A DNA stretch of 64,000 nucleotides from Intestinibacter bartlettii (lineage in GTDB: Bacteria; Bacillota; Clostridia; Peptostreptococcales; Peptostreptococcaceae). Numbering within the stretch: the stretch's first letter is position 1; each line of letters begins with the position of its first letter. Made by a program: the position numbers and the translations under genes. Location: positions 496,001 to 560,000 of the forward strand of contig CP102273.1 of the NCBI GenBank assembly GCA_025148965.1. The letters are read 5' to 3'. Shown one piece after another: positions 1 through 9,307 of this stretch. Under the pieces are notes generated by a model. The model saw only the letters and a program-made list of their open reading frames with translations. It ran no database searches and was not told the origin of the DNA.

Positions 1-762
1 AAAACTCTAAAAGAAATGATGAGTGATAAAAAATTCGGTGATGCTGGAGAAAAAATAGTAATAGAAGAGTTTCTAAACGGAATAGAAACATCTATACTAG
101 CCTTTGTTGATCACGAAACAATAGTTCCTATGGTAAGTGCAAAAGACCACAAAAAAGTAAATAATGGAGAAACTGGTCTTAACACTGGCGGAATGGGAAC
201 ATTCTCTCCAAGTGAAATATATACTGATGAATTAGCAAAAAATATAAAAGAAAATGTACTTGATAAAACTTTAAAAGGATTCCAAGAAGATGGATTAGAC
301 TTTAAAGGAATATTATTTGTAGGATTAATGATAACTGAAGATGGCCCTAAAGTTCTTGAATACAATGTAAGATTTGGGGACCCAGAAACTCAATCTGTTT
401 TATTTAGATTAGAAACTGATTTAAACAAAATAATATCTGCAGTTATAGATAATAAATTAAAAGATATAGATATAACTTATAGTGATGAACAAGCAATATG
501 TGTAATGCTTACATCTGGAGGATACCCTGAAAGTTATGAACAGGGAAAAGTTATAACAGGACTTGATGATTTAGATGATGATATAGTAGTTTTCCATAGT
601 GGAACTAAATTAGTAGATGGAAAAATAGTTACTAACGGTGGTAGAGTTATCGGGATAACTGCTAAGGCTAAAAATGTTAAAGAAGCAGGCGAAAAAGTTT
701 ATGAAAATATCAAGAAAATAAATTTTGAAGGTATGCATTATAGAACAGACATATGGAAATAA
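1..762 (+). CDS. purD: phosphoribosylamine-glycine ligase, C-terminal part (cut by window start)
   Basis: PurD (GAR synthetase) joins glycine to 5-phosphoribosylamine using ATP in the second step of purine synthesis. The reading frame is open from base 1, so the start lies upstream; 253 C-terminal residues are visible. They show the ATP-grasp part of the enzyme: EEFLNGIE and a glycine-rich loop (LNTGGMGTFSP), then the metal/ATP-binding stretch EYNVRFGDPETQ, and the C-terminal lobe with the MLTSGGYPE motif. PurD is normally about 420 residues, so roughly 165 are missing to the left. purL follows after 55 bases with no terminator between, as expected for the end of a pur operon. Confidence 0.95.
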   Translation, partial: KTLKEMMSDKKFGDAGEKIVIEEFLNGIETSILAFVDHETIVPMVSAKDHKKVNNGETGLNTGGMGTFSPSEIYTDELAKNIKENVLDKTLKGFQEDGLDFKGILFVGLMITEDGPKVLEYNVRFGDPETQSVLFRLETDLNKIISAVIDNKLKDIDITYSDEQAICVMLTSGGYPESYEQGKVITGLDDLDDDIVVFHSGTKLVDGKIVTNGGRVIGITAKAKNVKEAGEKVYENIKKINFEGMHYRTDIWK

Positions 763-817
763 ATTTTCAATAAAACATAAAAAAGGAAAATGAGAAATTT
801 CTTAATGGAGGAATAAT

Positions 818-3800
818 ATGAGTTCAAATGTTAAAAGACTTTTAGTTGAAAAGAGAGAAGGGTTCGATCTAGAAGCAAAAGCTTTAATGAAAGATTTAAA
901 AGACAGTTTACATATAGATTGCATAGAGGATTTAAGATTATTAAATAGATACGATATAGAAGGTTTATCTGATGAAATTTGTGATTCTGCATCAAAAACA
1001 ATATTCTCAGAACCAAACCTAGATGTAGTATATAAAGAAGATGTTGAATACGATAAAGATGCTAAAGTATTTGCAGTTGAATATTTACCAGGACAATATG
1101 ACCAAAGAGCAGACTGGGCAGCACAATGCGTTCAAATAATAAATGAAGGTCAAAGACCTAACATAAATAGCGCAAAATTATATATATTAACTGGAGATAT
1201 AGATGATGAATTATTTGCAAAAATAAAATCTTATGTAATAAATCCAGTTGATAGCAGAGAAGCATCTCTTGAAAAACCAGAAACTCTAGAACTAGAAACT
1301 GAAATACCAACAGAAGTTGCAACAATAGAAGGGTTTATAGATTTTAGCATGGAAGAATTAGAAACATTCTTAAAAGAACAAGGTCTAGCTATGACAATAG
1401 ACGACTTAAAATATGTTCAAGAATACTTCCAAAATCAAGAAAAAAGAAATCCAACTATAACAGAAATAAAAGTTTTAGATACTTATTGGTCAGATCACTG
1501 TAGACACACTACATTTATGACTCAAATAAAAGATGTTGAAATAGAAGATGGTAAATTCAACGAAATAATAAAAGAAACTTATTCAAAATATGTAGAAGCT
1601 AGAAATACTATCTATATAGACAGACAAAAAGATATGTGTCTAATGGATATAGCGACTATAGCAGTTAAAGAACTTAAAGCAGCAGGAAAACTAGAAGATT
1701 TAGATGAAAGTGAAGAAATCAATGCTTGTAGTATAAATATAGATGTAAATGTTGATGGAAAAATAGAAAAATATCTATTAATGTTCAAAAACGAAACTCA
1801 TAACCATCCAACAGAAATAGAACCATTTGGTGGTGCTGCAACTTGTCTAGGTGGGGCAATTAGAGATCCACTTTCAGGAAGAAGTTATGTTTATCAAGCG
1901 ATGCGTGTTACTGGTAGTGCAGACCCTAGAACTTCTTTAGAAGATACATTACACGGTAAATTGATGCAAAAGAAAATAACAACAGAGGCAGCTAACGGAT
2001 ATAGTTCTTATGGTAACCAAATAGGTTTAACAACAGGTCAAGTTACAGAAGTATATGATGAAGACTTCGTAGCGAAAAGAATGGAAATTGGTGCAGTTAT
2101 AGCAGCAGTTCCAAAAGAAAATGTAATAAGAAAAAGACCAGAAAAAGGCGATATAATTATACTATTAGGTGGAAAAACTGGTAGAGATGGTTGTGGAGGA
2201 GCTACTGGTTCATCAAAAGAACACAGTGAAGAGTCAATAGAAACTTGTGGTGCAGAAGTACAAAAAGGTGATGCACCTAACGAAAGAAAAATACAAAGAT
2301 TCTTCAGAAACAAAGAAGTTGCACAAATGATAAAAAGATGTAACGACTTCGGTGCTGGTGGAGTTTCAGTTGCGATAGGTGAAATGGCAGAAAGTTTAGA
2401 TATAAACCTAGACTTAGTACCTAAAAAATACGATGGACTTGATGGTACTGAACTTGCAATATCAGAATCACAAGAACGTATGGCTTGTGCTATAGATGCC
2501 GAAAATAAAGACAGATTTATAGAACTTGCAGGACTTGAAAACTTACAAGCAACTCATGTTGCAACAGTAACTGACACAGGCTATTTAAGAATGTTCTGGA
2601 ATGGAAAAGCTATCGTTGATTTAAACAGAGCTTTCCTTGATACAAATGGTAAGAAACAACAAACTGATATACATGTTCCAAAAGTAGACGAAGAAAATAC
2701 ATTCTTTAATACTGGAAAAATAAAAGTAGAAGGAGAAACTATATCTGATAAATTTGACAGCGTATTAAAAGACTTAAATGTATGCTCTCAAAAAGGTTTA
2801 GTTGAAAAATTTGATAATACTATAGGTTCAAATACAGTATTACTTCCATTTGGAGGTAAATATCAAAGAACTCCAATCCAAGGTATGGTTGCTAAAATAC
2901 CTGTACTTGACGGAAAAACTACAACTTCATCAATAATGACATTTGGATATAACCCTAAAATCGGAAAATGGAGTCCATTCCACGGTGCATTATACGCAGT
3001 TGTAGAATCAATCTGTAAATTAGTTGCAGTTGGTGGAGATTATAAAACTACTAGATTAACTTTCCAAGAATACTTCGAAAAATTAGGAAAAGATAAAACT
3101 AAATGGGGTAAACCATTCTCTGCATTACTTGGAGCATATTACGCACAAAAAGAATTTGAAATACCTGCAATAGGTGGAAAAGACAGTATGTCTGGTACTT
3201 TTGAACATATAAATGTACCTCCAACATTAGTTTCATTCGCAGTAGACACTGTAGATGCTGAATATGTTGTATCACAAGAATTCAAAAAAGCAGGTTCTGT
3301 TTTAGCAGTAATAAAAACTCCAACATTAGAAAGTGGAATTCCTGATTTTGATATATTAAAGAAAAACTTAGACAAAATAAGAGAATTAACTCAAACTAAG
3401 AAAGTCCTTGCTTCATATGCTTTAGGTTATGGTGGACTTGGAGAAGCTATAGCTAAAATGGCATTTGGTAATAAGATAGGATTTGAAGTAGCTAAAGATG
3501 TTGATGCAGATAAATTATTCAATCCAGCATACGGAAATATAGCACTTGAAATGGATAAAGTTGATTTAGCATTATTAGAAGGTTTAGATTACAAAGTTGC
3601 AGGTAAAACAATAGAAGGACAATATATAGATGTTGATGGATATAAAGTTTGCTTAGGTAAGATTTACAAAGCTTATGAATCTACTTTAGAACCAATATTC
3701 CCAACAAAAGCAGTTGAACCAACTGGCGAAGTAAAAAATATAAACTTTATAGTTAACGAACATCAAAAATCTTCATTAAGTATAGTACAGCCAAAAGTAT

Positions 3801-4588
3801 TTATACCAGCATTTCCAGGAACAAACTGTGAATACGACTCAGCTAGAGCTTTTGAAGATGCTGGAGCAAAAGCTAGCATAAAAGTATTTAGAAACTTAAG
3901 TTATGCTAATATAGAAGATTCAATTGAAACTATGGTTAAAGAAATAGAATCTTCACAAATAGTTATGATACCAGGTGGATTCAGTGCTGGTGACGAACCA
4001 GATGGTTCTGCAAAATTCATAGCAACAGTATTTAGAAATCCAAGAATAGCAGAAGCAGTAAATGACTTATTAACTAACAGAGATGGTTTAATGTTAGGTA
4101 TCTGTAATGGATTCCAAGCATTAATCAAATTAGGGTTAGTTCCATATGGTGAAATAAAACCAGTTACTGCAGAGAATGCTCCAACTATAACTTACAACAA
4201 CATCGGTCGCCACCAAGCAAAAGTTGTAACTACTAGAATAGCATCAAATAAATCTCCATGGTTAGCAGGTACACAAGTAGGAGACTTACACAGCATTTCA
4301 ATTTCTCATGGTGAAGGTAAATTCGTAGCGAATAAAGAAACATTTGACCAATTAGTAGCAAATGGACAAATAGCAACTCAATACGTTGACTTAGATGGAA
4401 ATGCTACTTACAATATAGACTATAACCCTAATGGTTCATTTTATGCAGTTGAAGGTATAACAAGTGCAGACGGTAGAATATTAGGTAAAATGGGTCACTC
4501 TGAAAGAATTGGTAAATACACTCTTAAAAATATACATGGTGAAAAAGATCAAAAAATATTTGAAAGTGGTGTAAATTACTTTAAATAA
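818..4588 (+). CDS. purL: phosphoribosylformylglycinamidine synthase, single-chain form
   Basis: FGAM synthase converts FGAR, ATP and glutamine to FGAM. At 1256 residues this is the large single-chain type that fuses the PurS-like, PurL synthetase and PurQ glutaminase parts, rather than the three-subunit Bacillus type. The synthetase shows SDHCRHTTF and NETHNHPTEIEPFGGA; the C-terminal class-I glutaminase starts near residue 990 (FPGTNCEYDSARAF), with the nucleophile Cys1096 in LGICNGFQ and a later SHGEGKF motif. The ATG follows GGAGG at a normal distance. It is the second visible gene of the pur operon, and a strong terminator follows the stop. Confidence 0.97.
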   Translation: MSSNVKRLLVEKREGFDLEAKALMKDLKDSLHIDCIEDLRLLNRYDIEGLSDEICDSASKTIFSEPNLDVVYKEDVEYDKDAKVFAVEYLPGQYDQRADWAAQCVQIINEGQRPNINSAKLYILTGDIDDELFAKIKSYVINPVDSREASLEKPETLELETEIPTEVATIEGFIDFSMEELETFLKEQGLAMTIDDLKYVQEYFQNQEKRNPTITEIKVLDTYWSDHCRHTTFMTQIKDVEIEDGKFNEIIKETYSKYVEARNTIYIDRQKDMCLMDIATIAVKELKAAGKLEDLDESEEINACSINIDVNVDGKIEKYLLMFKNETHNHPTEIEPFGGAATCLGGAIRDPLSGRSYVYQAMRVTGSADPRTSLEDTLHGKLMQKKITTEAANGYSSYGNQIGLTTGQVTEVYDEDFVAKRMEIGAVIAAVPKENVIRKRPEKGDIIILLGGKTGRDGCGGATGSSKEHSEESIETCGAEVQKGDAPNERKIQRFFRNKEVAQMIKRCNDFGAGGVSVAIGEMAESLDINLDLVPKKYDGLDGTELAISESQERMACAIDAENKDRFIELAGLENLQATHVATVTDTGYLRMFWNGKAIVDLNRAFLDTNGKKQQTDIHVPKVDEENTFFNTGKIKVEGETISDKFDSVLKDLNVCSQKGLVEKFDNTIGSNTVLLPFGGKYQRTPIQGMVAKIPVLDGKTTTSSIMTFGYNPKIGKWSPFHGALYAVVESICKLVAVGGDYKTTRLTFQEYFEKLGKDKTKWGKPFSALLGAYYAQKEFEIPAIGGKDSMSGTFEHINVPPTLVSFAVDTVDAEYVVSQEFKKAGSVLAVIKTPTLESGIPDFDILKKNLDKIRELTQTKKVLASYALGYGGLGEAIAKMAFGNKIGFEVAKDVDADKLFNPAYGNIALEMDKVDLALLEGLDYKVAGKTIEGQYIDVDGYKVCLGKIYKAYESTLEPIFPTKAVEPTGEVKNINFIVNEHQKSSLSIVQPKVFIPAFPGTNCEYDSARAFEDAGAKASIKVFRNLSYANIEDSIETMVKEIESSQIVMIPGGFSAGDEPDGSAKFIATVFRNPRIAEAVNDLLTNRDGLMLGICNGFQALIKLGLVPYGEIKPVTAENAPTITYNNIGRHQAKVVTTRIASNKSPWLAGTQVGDLHSISISHGEGKFVANKETFDQLVANGQIATQYVDLDGNATYNIDYNPNGSFYAVEGITSADGRILGKMGHSERIGKYTLKNIHGEKDQKIFESGVNYFK

Positions 4589-4614
4589 GATTTAAATAAT
4601 ATAAAATATATGAG

Positions 4615-4652
4615 AAAAATCCCAGTCAATTAAATTTGCTGGGATTTTTTGT
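4615..4652 (+). terminator. intrinsic terminator after purL
   Basis: Inverted repeat AAAAATCCCAG / CTGGGATTTTT with a 13-nt loop, followed by T-rich sequence. It ends the purine operon. Confidence 0.9.
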
Positions 4653-4787
4653 TTTAAAATGATGTATTTTGAAAATTTATTGTAGTTTTTGTAGACAAAA
4701 AGTTATTAAGAATTTCTTGGATAATAAGAAAACTAATTTAACTGTGATACAATTAAGGTAATCATACAAAAGAGGAGGGAGTATATA

Positions 4788-6398
4788 ATGCCAAAACAAT
4801 TTAAAAAAGCCGCATGTTTTTTAACTGTTTTAGGATTATTAACATCTTTTGTATTTGGCGCACATAGTTCTTATGCAATGCCAAAACAAAAAGATGCTAA
4901 ACAAGCTACAAAAGTATTATCAAATTCTGAATTAAAAACTTTAGATTTAGATGAATTAGGAGATATTGATGATTTAGATGATTTATTACTAGATATCGAT
5001 TGGGGATTTGATTTCGATGATGATTGGGAAGACCTTGAACAAGACGGAATTTTTTATGTAGTAAATGACAAAGATGAGGTTATAATAACTGGTTATTCAG
5101 AGGCAATAGACAAATCAACAATATCTATACCAGATAAAATTGATGGACATCCTGTTACAATGATATATGAATTTGCATTTTGTGGTTTAGAAAATACTAA
5201 GACTATAAATATACCAGATCGTGTTAAAGTTATAGGAGCAGAAGCATTTGCATGGTGTGAAAATTTACAAACTATAAATATACCAACTAGTGTAACAACT
5301 ATAGATGCTGCTGCATTTGCTGGAAATAACAAATTACAAAGTATTACTATACCAGATAGTGTAACTGAATTAGGTGCTGGGGCATTTATATTATGTGAAA
5401 ACTTAACTAATGTTACATTACCAAATACTATCAGTTCAATACCATATGGAACTTTTGCTGCTTGTGTTTCATTAAATAAAATAAATATACCAAGTAGTGT
5501 TAAAACTATAGAAGATGAAGCATTTTCTATGACTGGATTTACTGAATTTACAGTTCCAGACACTATTACAAGTATAGGTGCTAGAGCATTTTCTGATTGC
5601 GAAAATTTAGTTAAAGTTACAATTCCAAAAACAGTTACAAAAATAGGTGATGATATATTTGAAGGCGGTTCAGAAGATGTAACAATCTATGGTGAAAAAG
5701 GTTCATATGCAGAAAAATATGCAAATAAAAATGATATATCATTTAAAGCTATAAGTTCTGGACAAGAAGATCCAAGCGATATATTAACAGGAAAAACAAC
5801 TGCTAAACTAAATGTTAGAAAAGGTCCAGGAACAAAATATGCTAAAATGGGGACTTTAAGCAAGGGTGCAAAAGTAGAAATAGTATCTAAGCTTTCAAAC
5901 GGTTGGTATAAGATAAAATATAACGGTACATATGGATACGTATCAGGAGCATATGTTAAATTAGATTCAGAACAACCAAAGCCAGGTGAAGATGAAAAGA
6001 TAATAGCAACAGGAAAAACAACTGTAAGTTCATTAAATGTGAGAAGTGGACCATCTTCAAACTATAGCAAATTAGGTATATTAACTAAAGGGACAAAAGT
6101 AGAAGTGGTTGAAAGATATTCAAATGGTTGGTATAAAATAAAATATAAAGGCTCATACGGATATGTATCAGGAGCATATGTGAGCTTAGATGGCTCTAAA
6201 GGCGAAGTAATAGCAACAGGAAAAACAACTGCAGGATTAAATGTAAGAAGTGGAGCAGGAACAGGATATAAGAAAATTGGACATTTAAATAAAGGAACAA
6301 AAGTAGAAATAGTAACTAAATTATCAAACGGTTGGTATAAAATAAAATTCAATAGCTCATATGGCTATGTATCAGGCGACTATGTTAAGTTAATTTAG
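4788..6398 (+). CDS. secreted BspA-type leucine-rich repeat protein with three SH3b domains
   Basis: 536 residues. A signal peptide covers about residues 1-30 (basic start, hydrophobic core, SSYA cleavage region). An acidic linker rich in LDDLDD follows, then BspA-type LRR_5 repeats from about 85 to 305 with recurring IPDSVTxIGxxAFxxC units. Three bacterial SH3 domains begin near residues 334, 407 and 477, each with LNVR(S/K)GPG and SNGWYKIKY...GYVSG. SH3b domains usually bind cell-wall peptidoglycan, so the protein is probably exported and wall-associated; no LPxTG anchor or catalytic domain is visible. The LRR part may bind host or other surface ligands (inference). The start follows GAGGAGGG. 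It is monocistronic, between two terminators. Confidence 0.88.
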   Translation: MPKQFKKAACFLTVLGLLTSFVFGAHSSYAMPKQKDAKQATKVLSNSELKTLDLDELGDIDDLDDLLLDIDWGFDFDDDWEDLEQDGIFYVVNDKDEVIITGYSEAIDKSTISIPDKIDGHPVTMIYEFAFCGLENTKTINIPDRVKVIGAEAFAWCENLQTINIPTSVTTIDAAAFAGNNKLQSITIPDSVTELGAGAFILCENLTNVTLPNTISSIPYGTFAACVSLNKINIPSSVKTIEDEAFSMTGFTEFTVPDTITSIGARAFSDCENLVKVTIPKTVTKIGDDIFEGGSEDVTIYGEKGSYAEKYANKNDISFKAISSGQEDPSDILTGKTTAKLNVRKGPGTKYAKMGTLSKGAKVEIVSKLSNGWYKIKYNGTYGYVSGAYVKLDSEQPKPGEDEKIIATGKTTVSSLNVRSGPSSNYSKLGILTKGTKVEVVERYSNGWYKIKYKGSYGYVSGAYVSLDGSKGEVIATGKTTAGLNVRSGAGTGYKKIGHLNKGTKVEIVTKLSNGWYKIKFNSSYGYVSGDYVKLI

Positions 6399-6459
6399 TT
6401 TTGATATAAAATATAAAAATCCTAGTAATAACAACATTATATACTTGTGATATAATCAA

Positions 6460-6493
6460 AAGGTGCGGAGATAACTCCGTACCTTTGGTTTTT
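6460..6493 (+). terminator. intrinsic terminator after the LRR/SH3b gene
   Basis: AAGGTGCGGAG / CTCCGTACCTT hairpin with a 4-nt loop (one G-T pair), then TTTTTT. The T-run merges into the Shine-Dalgarno region of the next gene, so a promoter for that gene must lie very close or inside this segment; a TATAAT sits at 6451-6456. Confidence 0.8.
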
Positions 6494-6509
6494 TAGGGGG
6501 ATATAAAAA

Positions 6510-7694
6510 ATGTTAAAAGAGAAAGTGGACAAATTAGTTGATAAGTATTTAGATGAAGTGATTTCAATAAGAAGGCATATTCATCAAAATCCAGAGCTTA
6601 GCTTAAAAGAATTTGAAACATCAAAATTTGTAGCTAATGAATTAAGAAAAATTGGATTAGAAGCACAAGAAGGTGTGGGAAAAACCGGGGTTGTGTCTAA
6701 TTTAAATTTAGGAAAAGGCGAAAAAACCTTAATGTTGAGAGCGGATATGGATGCTCTTCCAATACAAGAGGAAACAGGATTGCCTTTTTCATCTAAAAAT
6801 CCAGGTGTAATGCATGCATGTGGTCATGATATTCATACATCGATTTTGTTGGGAGTAACAAAAGTATTAAATGAAATTAAGGATGAAATAAACGGAAATG
6901 TTAAATTTGTATTTCAACCTGCAGAAGAAAATAATCCAGTTGGTGGGGCACCTCTTATGATAAAAGAGGGAGTTTTAGAAAATCCACATGTAGATAACGC
7001 AGTAGCACTTCATGTGTGGGATTATCCAATAGGAACAGTAGCTGTAAAACCGAATGCTATGATGTCTGAATCAAATAGAATATTTATAACTATAAAAGGT
7101 CAGGCGTCACACGCATCAAAACCACACGAAGGACATGACGCAATAGTATGTGCTGCATATTTAATAACTCAACTTCAAACAATTGTTAGTAGAGCAATTG
7201 ATCCAAGTGATGTTGTTGTTCTTACATTATCAAAAATAAATGGTGGAGTGAGATATAATGTACTTCCTGGTGAGGTATCAATAGAAGGGACGGTTAGATG
7301 TTCTAGTGCAGAGGCTTGTGAGATTTTACCAGATAAAATAGAAGAATTTATAAAGGATGTTTGCAAGATTCATGGTTGTGATTATGAATATAAATTTAGC
7401 CATGGATATCCTGTAACTATGAACGATCCTAAACTTACTAAATTGATAAAAAAATCAGTAGTAAATAGCATAGGCGAAGATAATTTAATTGAAATGGATA
7501 ATCCAGATACAGGAGGAGAAGATTTCTCATTTTTTGCAAAAGAGGTACCTTCTTGTTTTATGTTTTTAGGCTGCAAATCTGAAAAAAATGAAGATGCTTG
7601 CATATTACATAATTCTAGATTTAATTGTGATGAAGATTGTATTAAAACCGGAATAAAAGCGATAGTAAACATAGTAATTGATTATTTTAAATAA
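6510..7694 (+). CDS. M20 family amidohydrolase (N-acyl amino acid / hippurate hydrolase type)
   Basis: 394 residues, the usual length for the M20D amidohydrolase group, which removes acyl groups from N-acylated amino acids or peptides. Metal-site motifs are present: MHACGHDIHTSILLG near residue 105 (Cys and His ligands) and QPAEENNPVGG near 140 with the catalytic/metal Glu pair. The dimerisation domain follows (ITIKGQASHASKPHEGHDA), and a late GGEDFSFF motif carries the last ligand region. There is no signal peptide, so it acts in the cytosol. The start follows AGGGGGAT. It stands alone between two terminators. The substrate cannot be told from sequence. Confidence 0.9.
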   Translation: MLKEKVDKLVDKYLDEVISIRRHIHQNPELSLKEFETSKFVANELRKIGLEAQEGVGKTGVVSNLNLGKGEKTLMLRADMDALPIQEETGLPFSSKNPGVMHACGHDIHTSILLGVTKVLNEIKDEINGNVKFVFQPAEENNPVGGAPLMIKEGVLENPHVDNAVALHVWDYPIGTVAVKPNAMMSESNRIFITIKGQASHASKPHEGHDAIVCAAYLITQLQTIVSRAIDPSDVVVLTLSKINGGVRYNVLPGEVSIEGTVRCSSAEACEILPDKIEEFIKDVCKIHGCDYEYKFSHGYPVTMNDPKLTKLIKKSVVNSIGEDNLIEMDNPDTGGEDFSFFAKEVPSCFMFLGCKSEKNEDACILHNSRFNCDEDCIKTGIKAIVNIVIDYFK

Positions 7695-7718
7695 AAAATT
7701 CATAATATTATAAAAAAT

Positions 7719-7757
7719 AAAACCTCTCTAATATAGGTATTGGAGGGGTTTTATATA
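7719..7757 (+). terminator. intrinsic terminator after the amidohydrolase
   Basis: A 15-bp stem (7719-7733 with 7738-7752) around a 4-nt loop, with some G-T pairs, followed by T-rich sequence. Confidence 0.85.
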
Positions 7758-7791
7758 TTTAAGTAAGAAATCTAAAAAAAAATAGAAAAAA

Positions 7792-7834
7792 TTAGCACTC
7801 TCCTATTGACAGTGCTAACAAAAAGTTGTACTAT
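7792..7834 (+). promoter_or_regulatory. CIRCE element over an hsp20 promoter
   Basis: TTAGCACTC-N9-CAGTGCTAA at 7792-7818 differs from the CIRCE consensus at one base (C for G at the start of the right arm). TTGACA (7806-7811) lies inside it, with TACTAT 17 bp downstream (7829-7834). Bound HrcA would cover the -35 region. This is the promoter-proximal of two CIRCE sites ahead of the first Hsp20 gene. Confidence 0.92.
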
Positions 7835-7937
7835 ATAGTTGTAAGGAAAAAGGATAACAAGTAAGACAAAGAAATAAAAGATTTGATACAACAAATCAAA
7901 AATTTGAAAATAGGTAAAATGAATAAAGAGTCAACGA

Positions 7938-7956
7938 AAGCATACAGTGTATGCTT
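7938..7956 (+). other. hairpin in the hsp20 leader
   Basis: AAGCATAC-AGT-GTATGCTT, a perfect 8-bp stem followed by AATTTT. It lies between the two CIRCE sites in the untranslated leader. The short T-run makes it a weak terminator at best; it could stabilise or attenuate the transcript. Confidence 0.5.
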
Positions 7957-7972
7957 AATTTTAGAAGTTGAC

Positions 7973-7999
7973 TTAGCACTCGATAACTTAGAGTGCTAA
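7973..7999 (+). promoter_or_regulatory. perfect CIRCE element just upstream of the first hsp20
   Basis: TTAGCACTC-N9-GAGTGCTAA, an exact match to the HrcA operator. It ends 25 bases before the Hsp20 start, inside the transcribed leader. It is 181 bp from the promoter CIRCE, so HrcA could bind both sites. Confidence 0.95.
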
Positions 8000-8024
8000 T
8001 AAAAAGATGAAAGGATGATGCTTT

Positions 8025-8459
8025 ATGTTATTCCCAGAAAGAAGATTTGGTTTAGTTAATAATAGTAATAATTTATTTGATTATCTTTTTAGTGATCCAG
8101 TTTTCAATGTAAACACAACAACAAATAGAATGTCTACAGATATCAAAGAAAAAGAAAATGGATATGAATTATCTATGGAAGTTCCAGGATTCAATAAAGA
8201 AGACTTGAAACTAGAATTAGAAAAAGGTTATTTAACAGTAACTGCTGAACATAAAAATTCTAATGAAAAGAAAGATGATGAAGGACATCTAATCAGACAA
8301 GAACGTTACTATGGTAGCGCAAAAAGAAGTTTTTATGTAGGTGATGCAGTAACAAAAGAAGATATCCAAGCAAAATACGATAAAGGTGTTTTAAACGTAT
8401 TTGTTCCTAAAAAAGATGTTAAGAAACTAGAAAATAAACAAACTATAGAAGTTAAATAA
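8025..8459 (+). CDS. Hsp20/alpha-crystallin small heat-shock protein, copy 1
   Basis: 144 residues. The alpha-crystallin domain starts near residue 35 (STDIKEKENGYELSMEVPGF) and runs to the C-terminus, with the conserved A-x-x-x-x-G-V-L box as YDKGVLNVFVPKK. Small heat-shock proteins are ATP-independent holdases that keep unfolding proteins soluble. The start follows AAAGGATG. Two CIRCE sites upstream place it under HrcA. The next gene is a close paralogue sharing the first residues (MLFPER) and nearly the same DNA around the ribosome-binding site, so the pair comes from a tandem duplication. Confidence 0.94.
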   Translation: MLFPERRFGLVNNSNNLFDYLFSDPVFNVNTTTNRMSTDIKEKENGYELSMEVPGFNKEDLKLELEKGYLTVTAEHKNSNEKKDDEGHLIRQERYYGSAKRSFYVGDAVTKEDIQAKYDKGVLNVFVPKKDVKKLENKQTIEVK

Positions 8460-8591
8460 TCAATAGTTTGAAATAAATAAAAATGATAAAAAGAAGACTT
8501 AAATAAGAAATCTTCTAAGATATAAATTAATAATAATTATAATTAATAGGTTTCAACCAGAGCAAAGGGTATACTCAAAAAAATGGTTGAA

Positions 8592-8617
8592 TTAGCACTC
8601 CAGACATAGAGTACTAA
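8592..8617 (+). promoter_or_regulatory. degenerate CIRCE-like element before the second hsp20
   Basis: TTAGCACTC-N8-GAGTACTAA: left arm perfect, right arm with one change, spacer 8 instead of 9. It sits in the same position relative to the start as the perfect site before copy 1, so it is probably a decayed copy. The altered spacing may weaken HrcA binding. Confidence 0.7.
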
Positions 8618-8636
8618 AACGAAAGGACGATGCTTT

Positions 8637-9056
8637 ATGTTATTCCCAGAAAGATTTAATTTTAATAATAATTTATTTGATGACTTTTTTACAGATCCAG
8701 TTTTTAATATGACTACAACAAACAGAATGTCGACTGACATCAAAGAAAAAGACAATGGTTATGAATTGGCTATGGAAGTTCCAGGATTCGATAAAGAAGA
8801 TTTGAAATTAGACTTAGAAGATGGATACTTAACAGTTAGTGCTGAACATAGTAAAACAAATGAAGAAAAAGACAACGAAGGACATATAATCAGACAAGAA
8901 CGTTACTATGGCAATACAAAGAGAAGTTTCTATGTAGGCGATGCAGTAACAAAAGAAGACATACAAGCTAAATATGACAAAGGTGTTTTGAATATATTTG
9001 TTCCAAAGAAAGAAGTTAAAAAAATAGAAGATAAACAATTAATTGAAATTCAATAA
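8637..9056 (+). CDS. Hsp20/alpha-crystallin small heat-shock protein, copy 2
   Basis: 139 residues, collinear with the upstream copy over the whole length. It has the same N-terminal MLFPERF, the same alpha-crystallin domain from about residue 30 and a matching YDKGVLNIFVPKK box. Differences concentrate in the N-terminal arm (shorter by about five residues) and charged surface positions, which in this family govern oligomer size and client choice. The start follows AAAGGACGATG. No terminator is seen between the copies, so it may be read from the copy 1 promoter, with the degenerate CIRCE giving separate control. A strong terminator follows. Confidence 0.94.
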   Translation: MLFPERFNFNNNLFDDFFTDPVFNMTTTNRMSTDIKEKDNGYELAMEVPGFDKEDLKLDLEDGYLTVSAEHSKTNEEKDNEGHIIRQERYYGNTKRSFYVGDAVTKEDIQAKYDKGVLNIFVPKKEVKKIEDKQLIEIQ

Positions 9057-9108
9057 AATGAAAAGTAAATTTACAAAAATATAATAATAATTTCCCTTTT
9101 AGAATTGG

Positions 9109-9143
9109 ATTAGGTAGGCTTTGGCCTACCTAATTTTGTTTTT
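9109..9143 (+). terminator. intrinsic terminator after the hsp20 pair
   Basis: ATTAGGTAGGC-TTTG-GCCTACCTAAT, a perfect 11-bp stem followed by TTTGTTTTT. Confidence 0.93.
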
Positions 9144-9307
9144 GATAAAAAGTATATAATTCAGTGAGAATTATTGTCGATAAGAAAGAGTATAGGTATA
9201 ATAGAACTATCGGAAATATTTTCTGATATAAATTTAAAATATTATAAATTACAAATATATATTTGAAAAATAAATTTAAAAATTATAAAAAATATTGGAG
9301 TGCTATT

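Noticed and set aside
831-1016. Overlapping frames on the opposite strand of purL and other long genes
   Set aside because: They lack ribosome sites and have the composition expected from reversed low-GC coding sequence.
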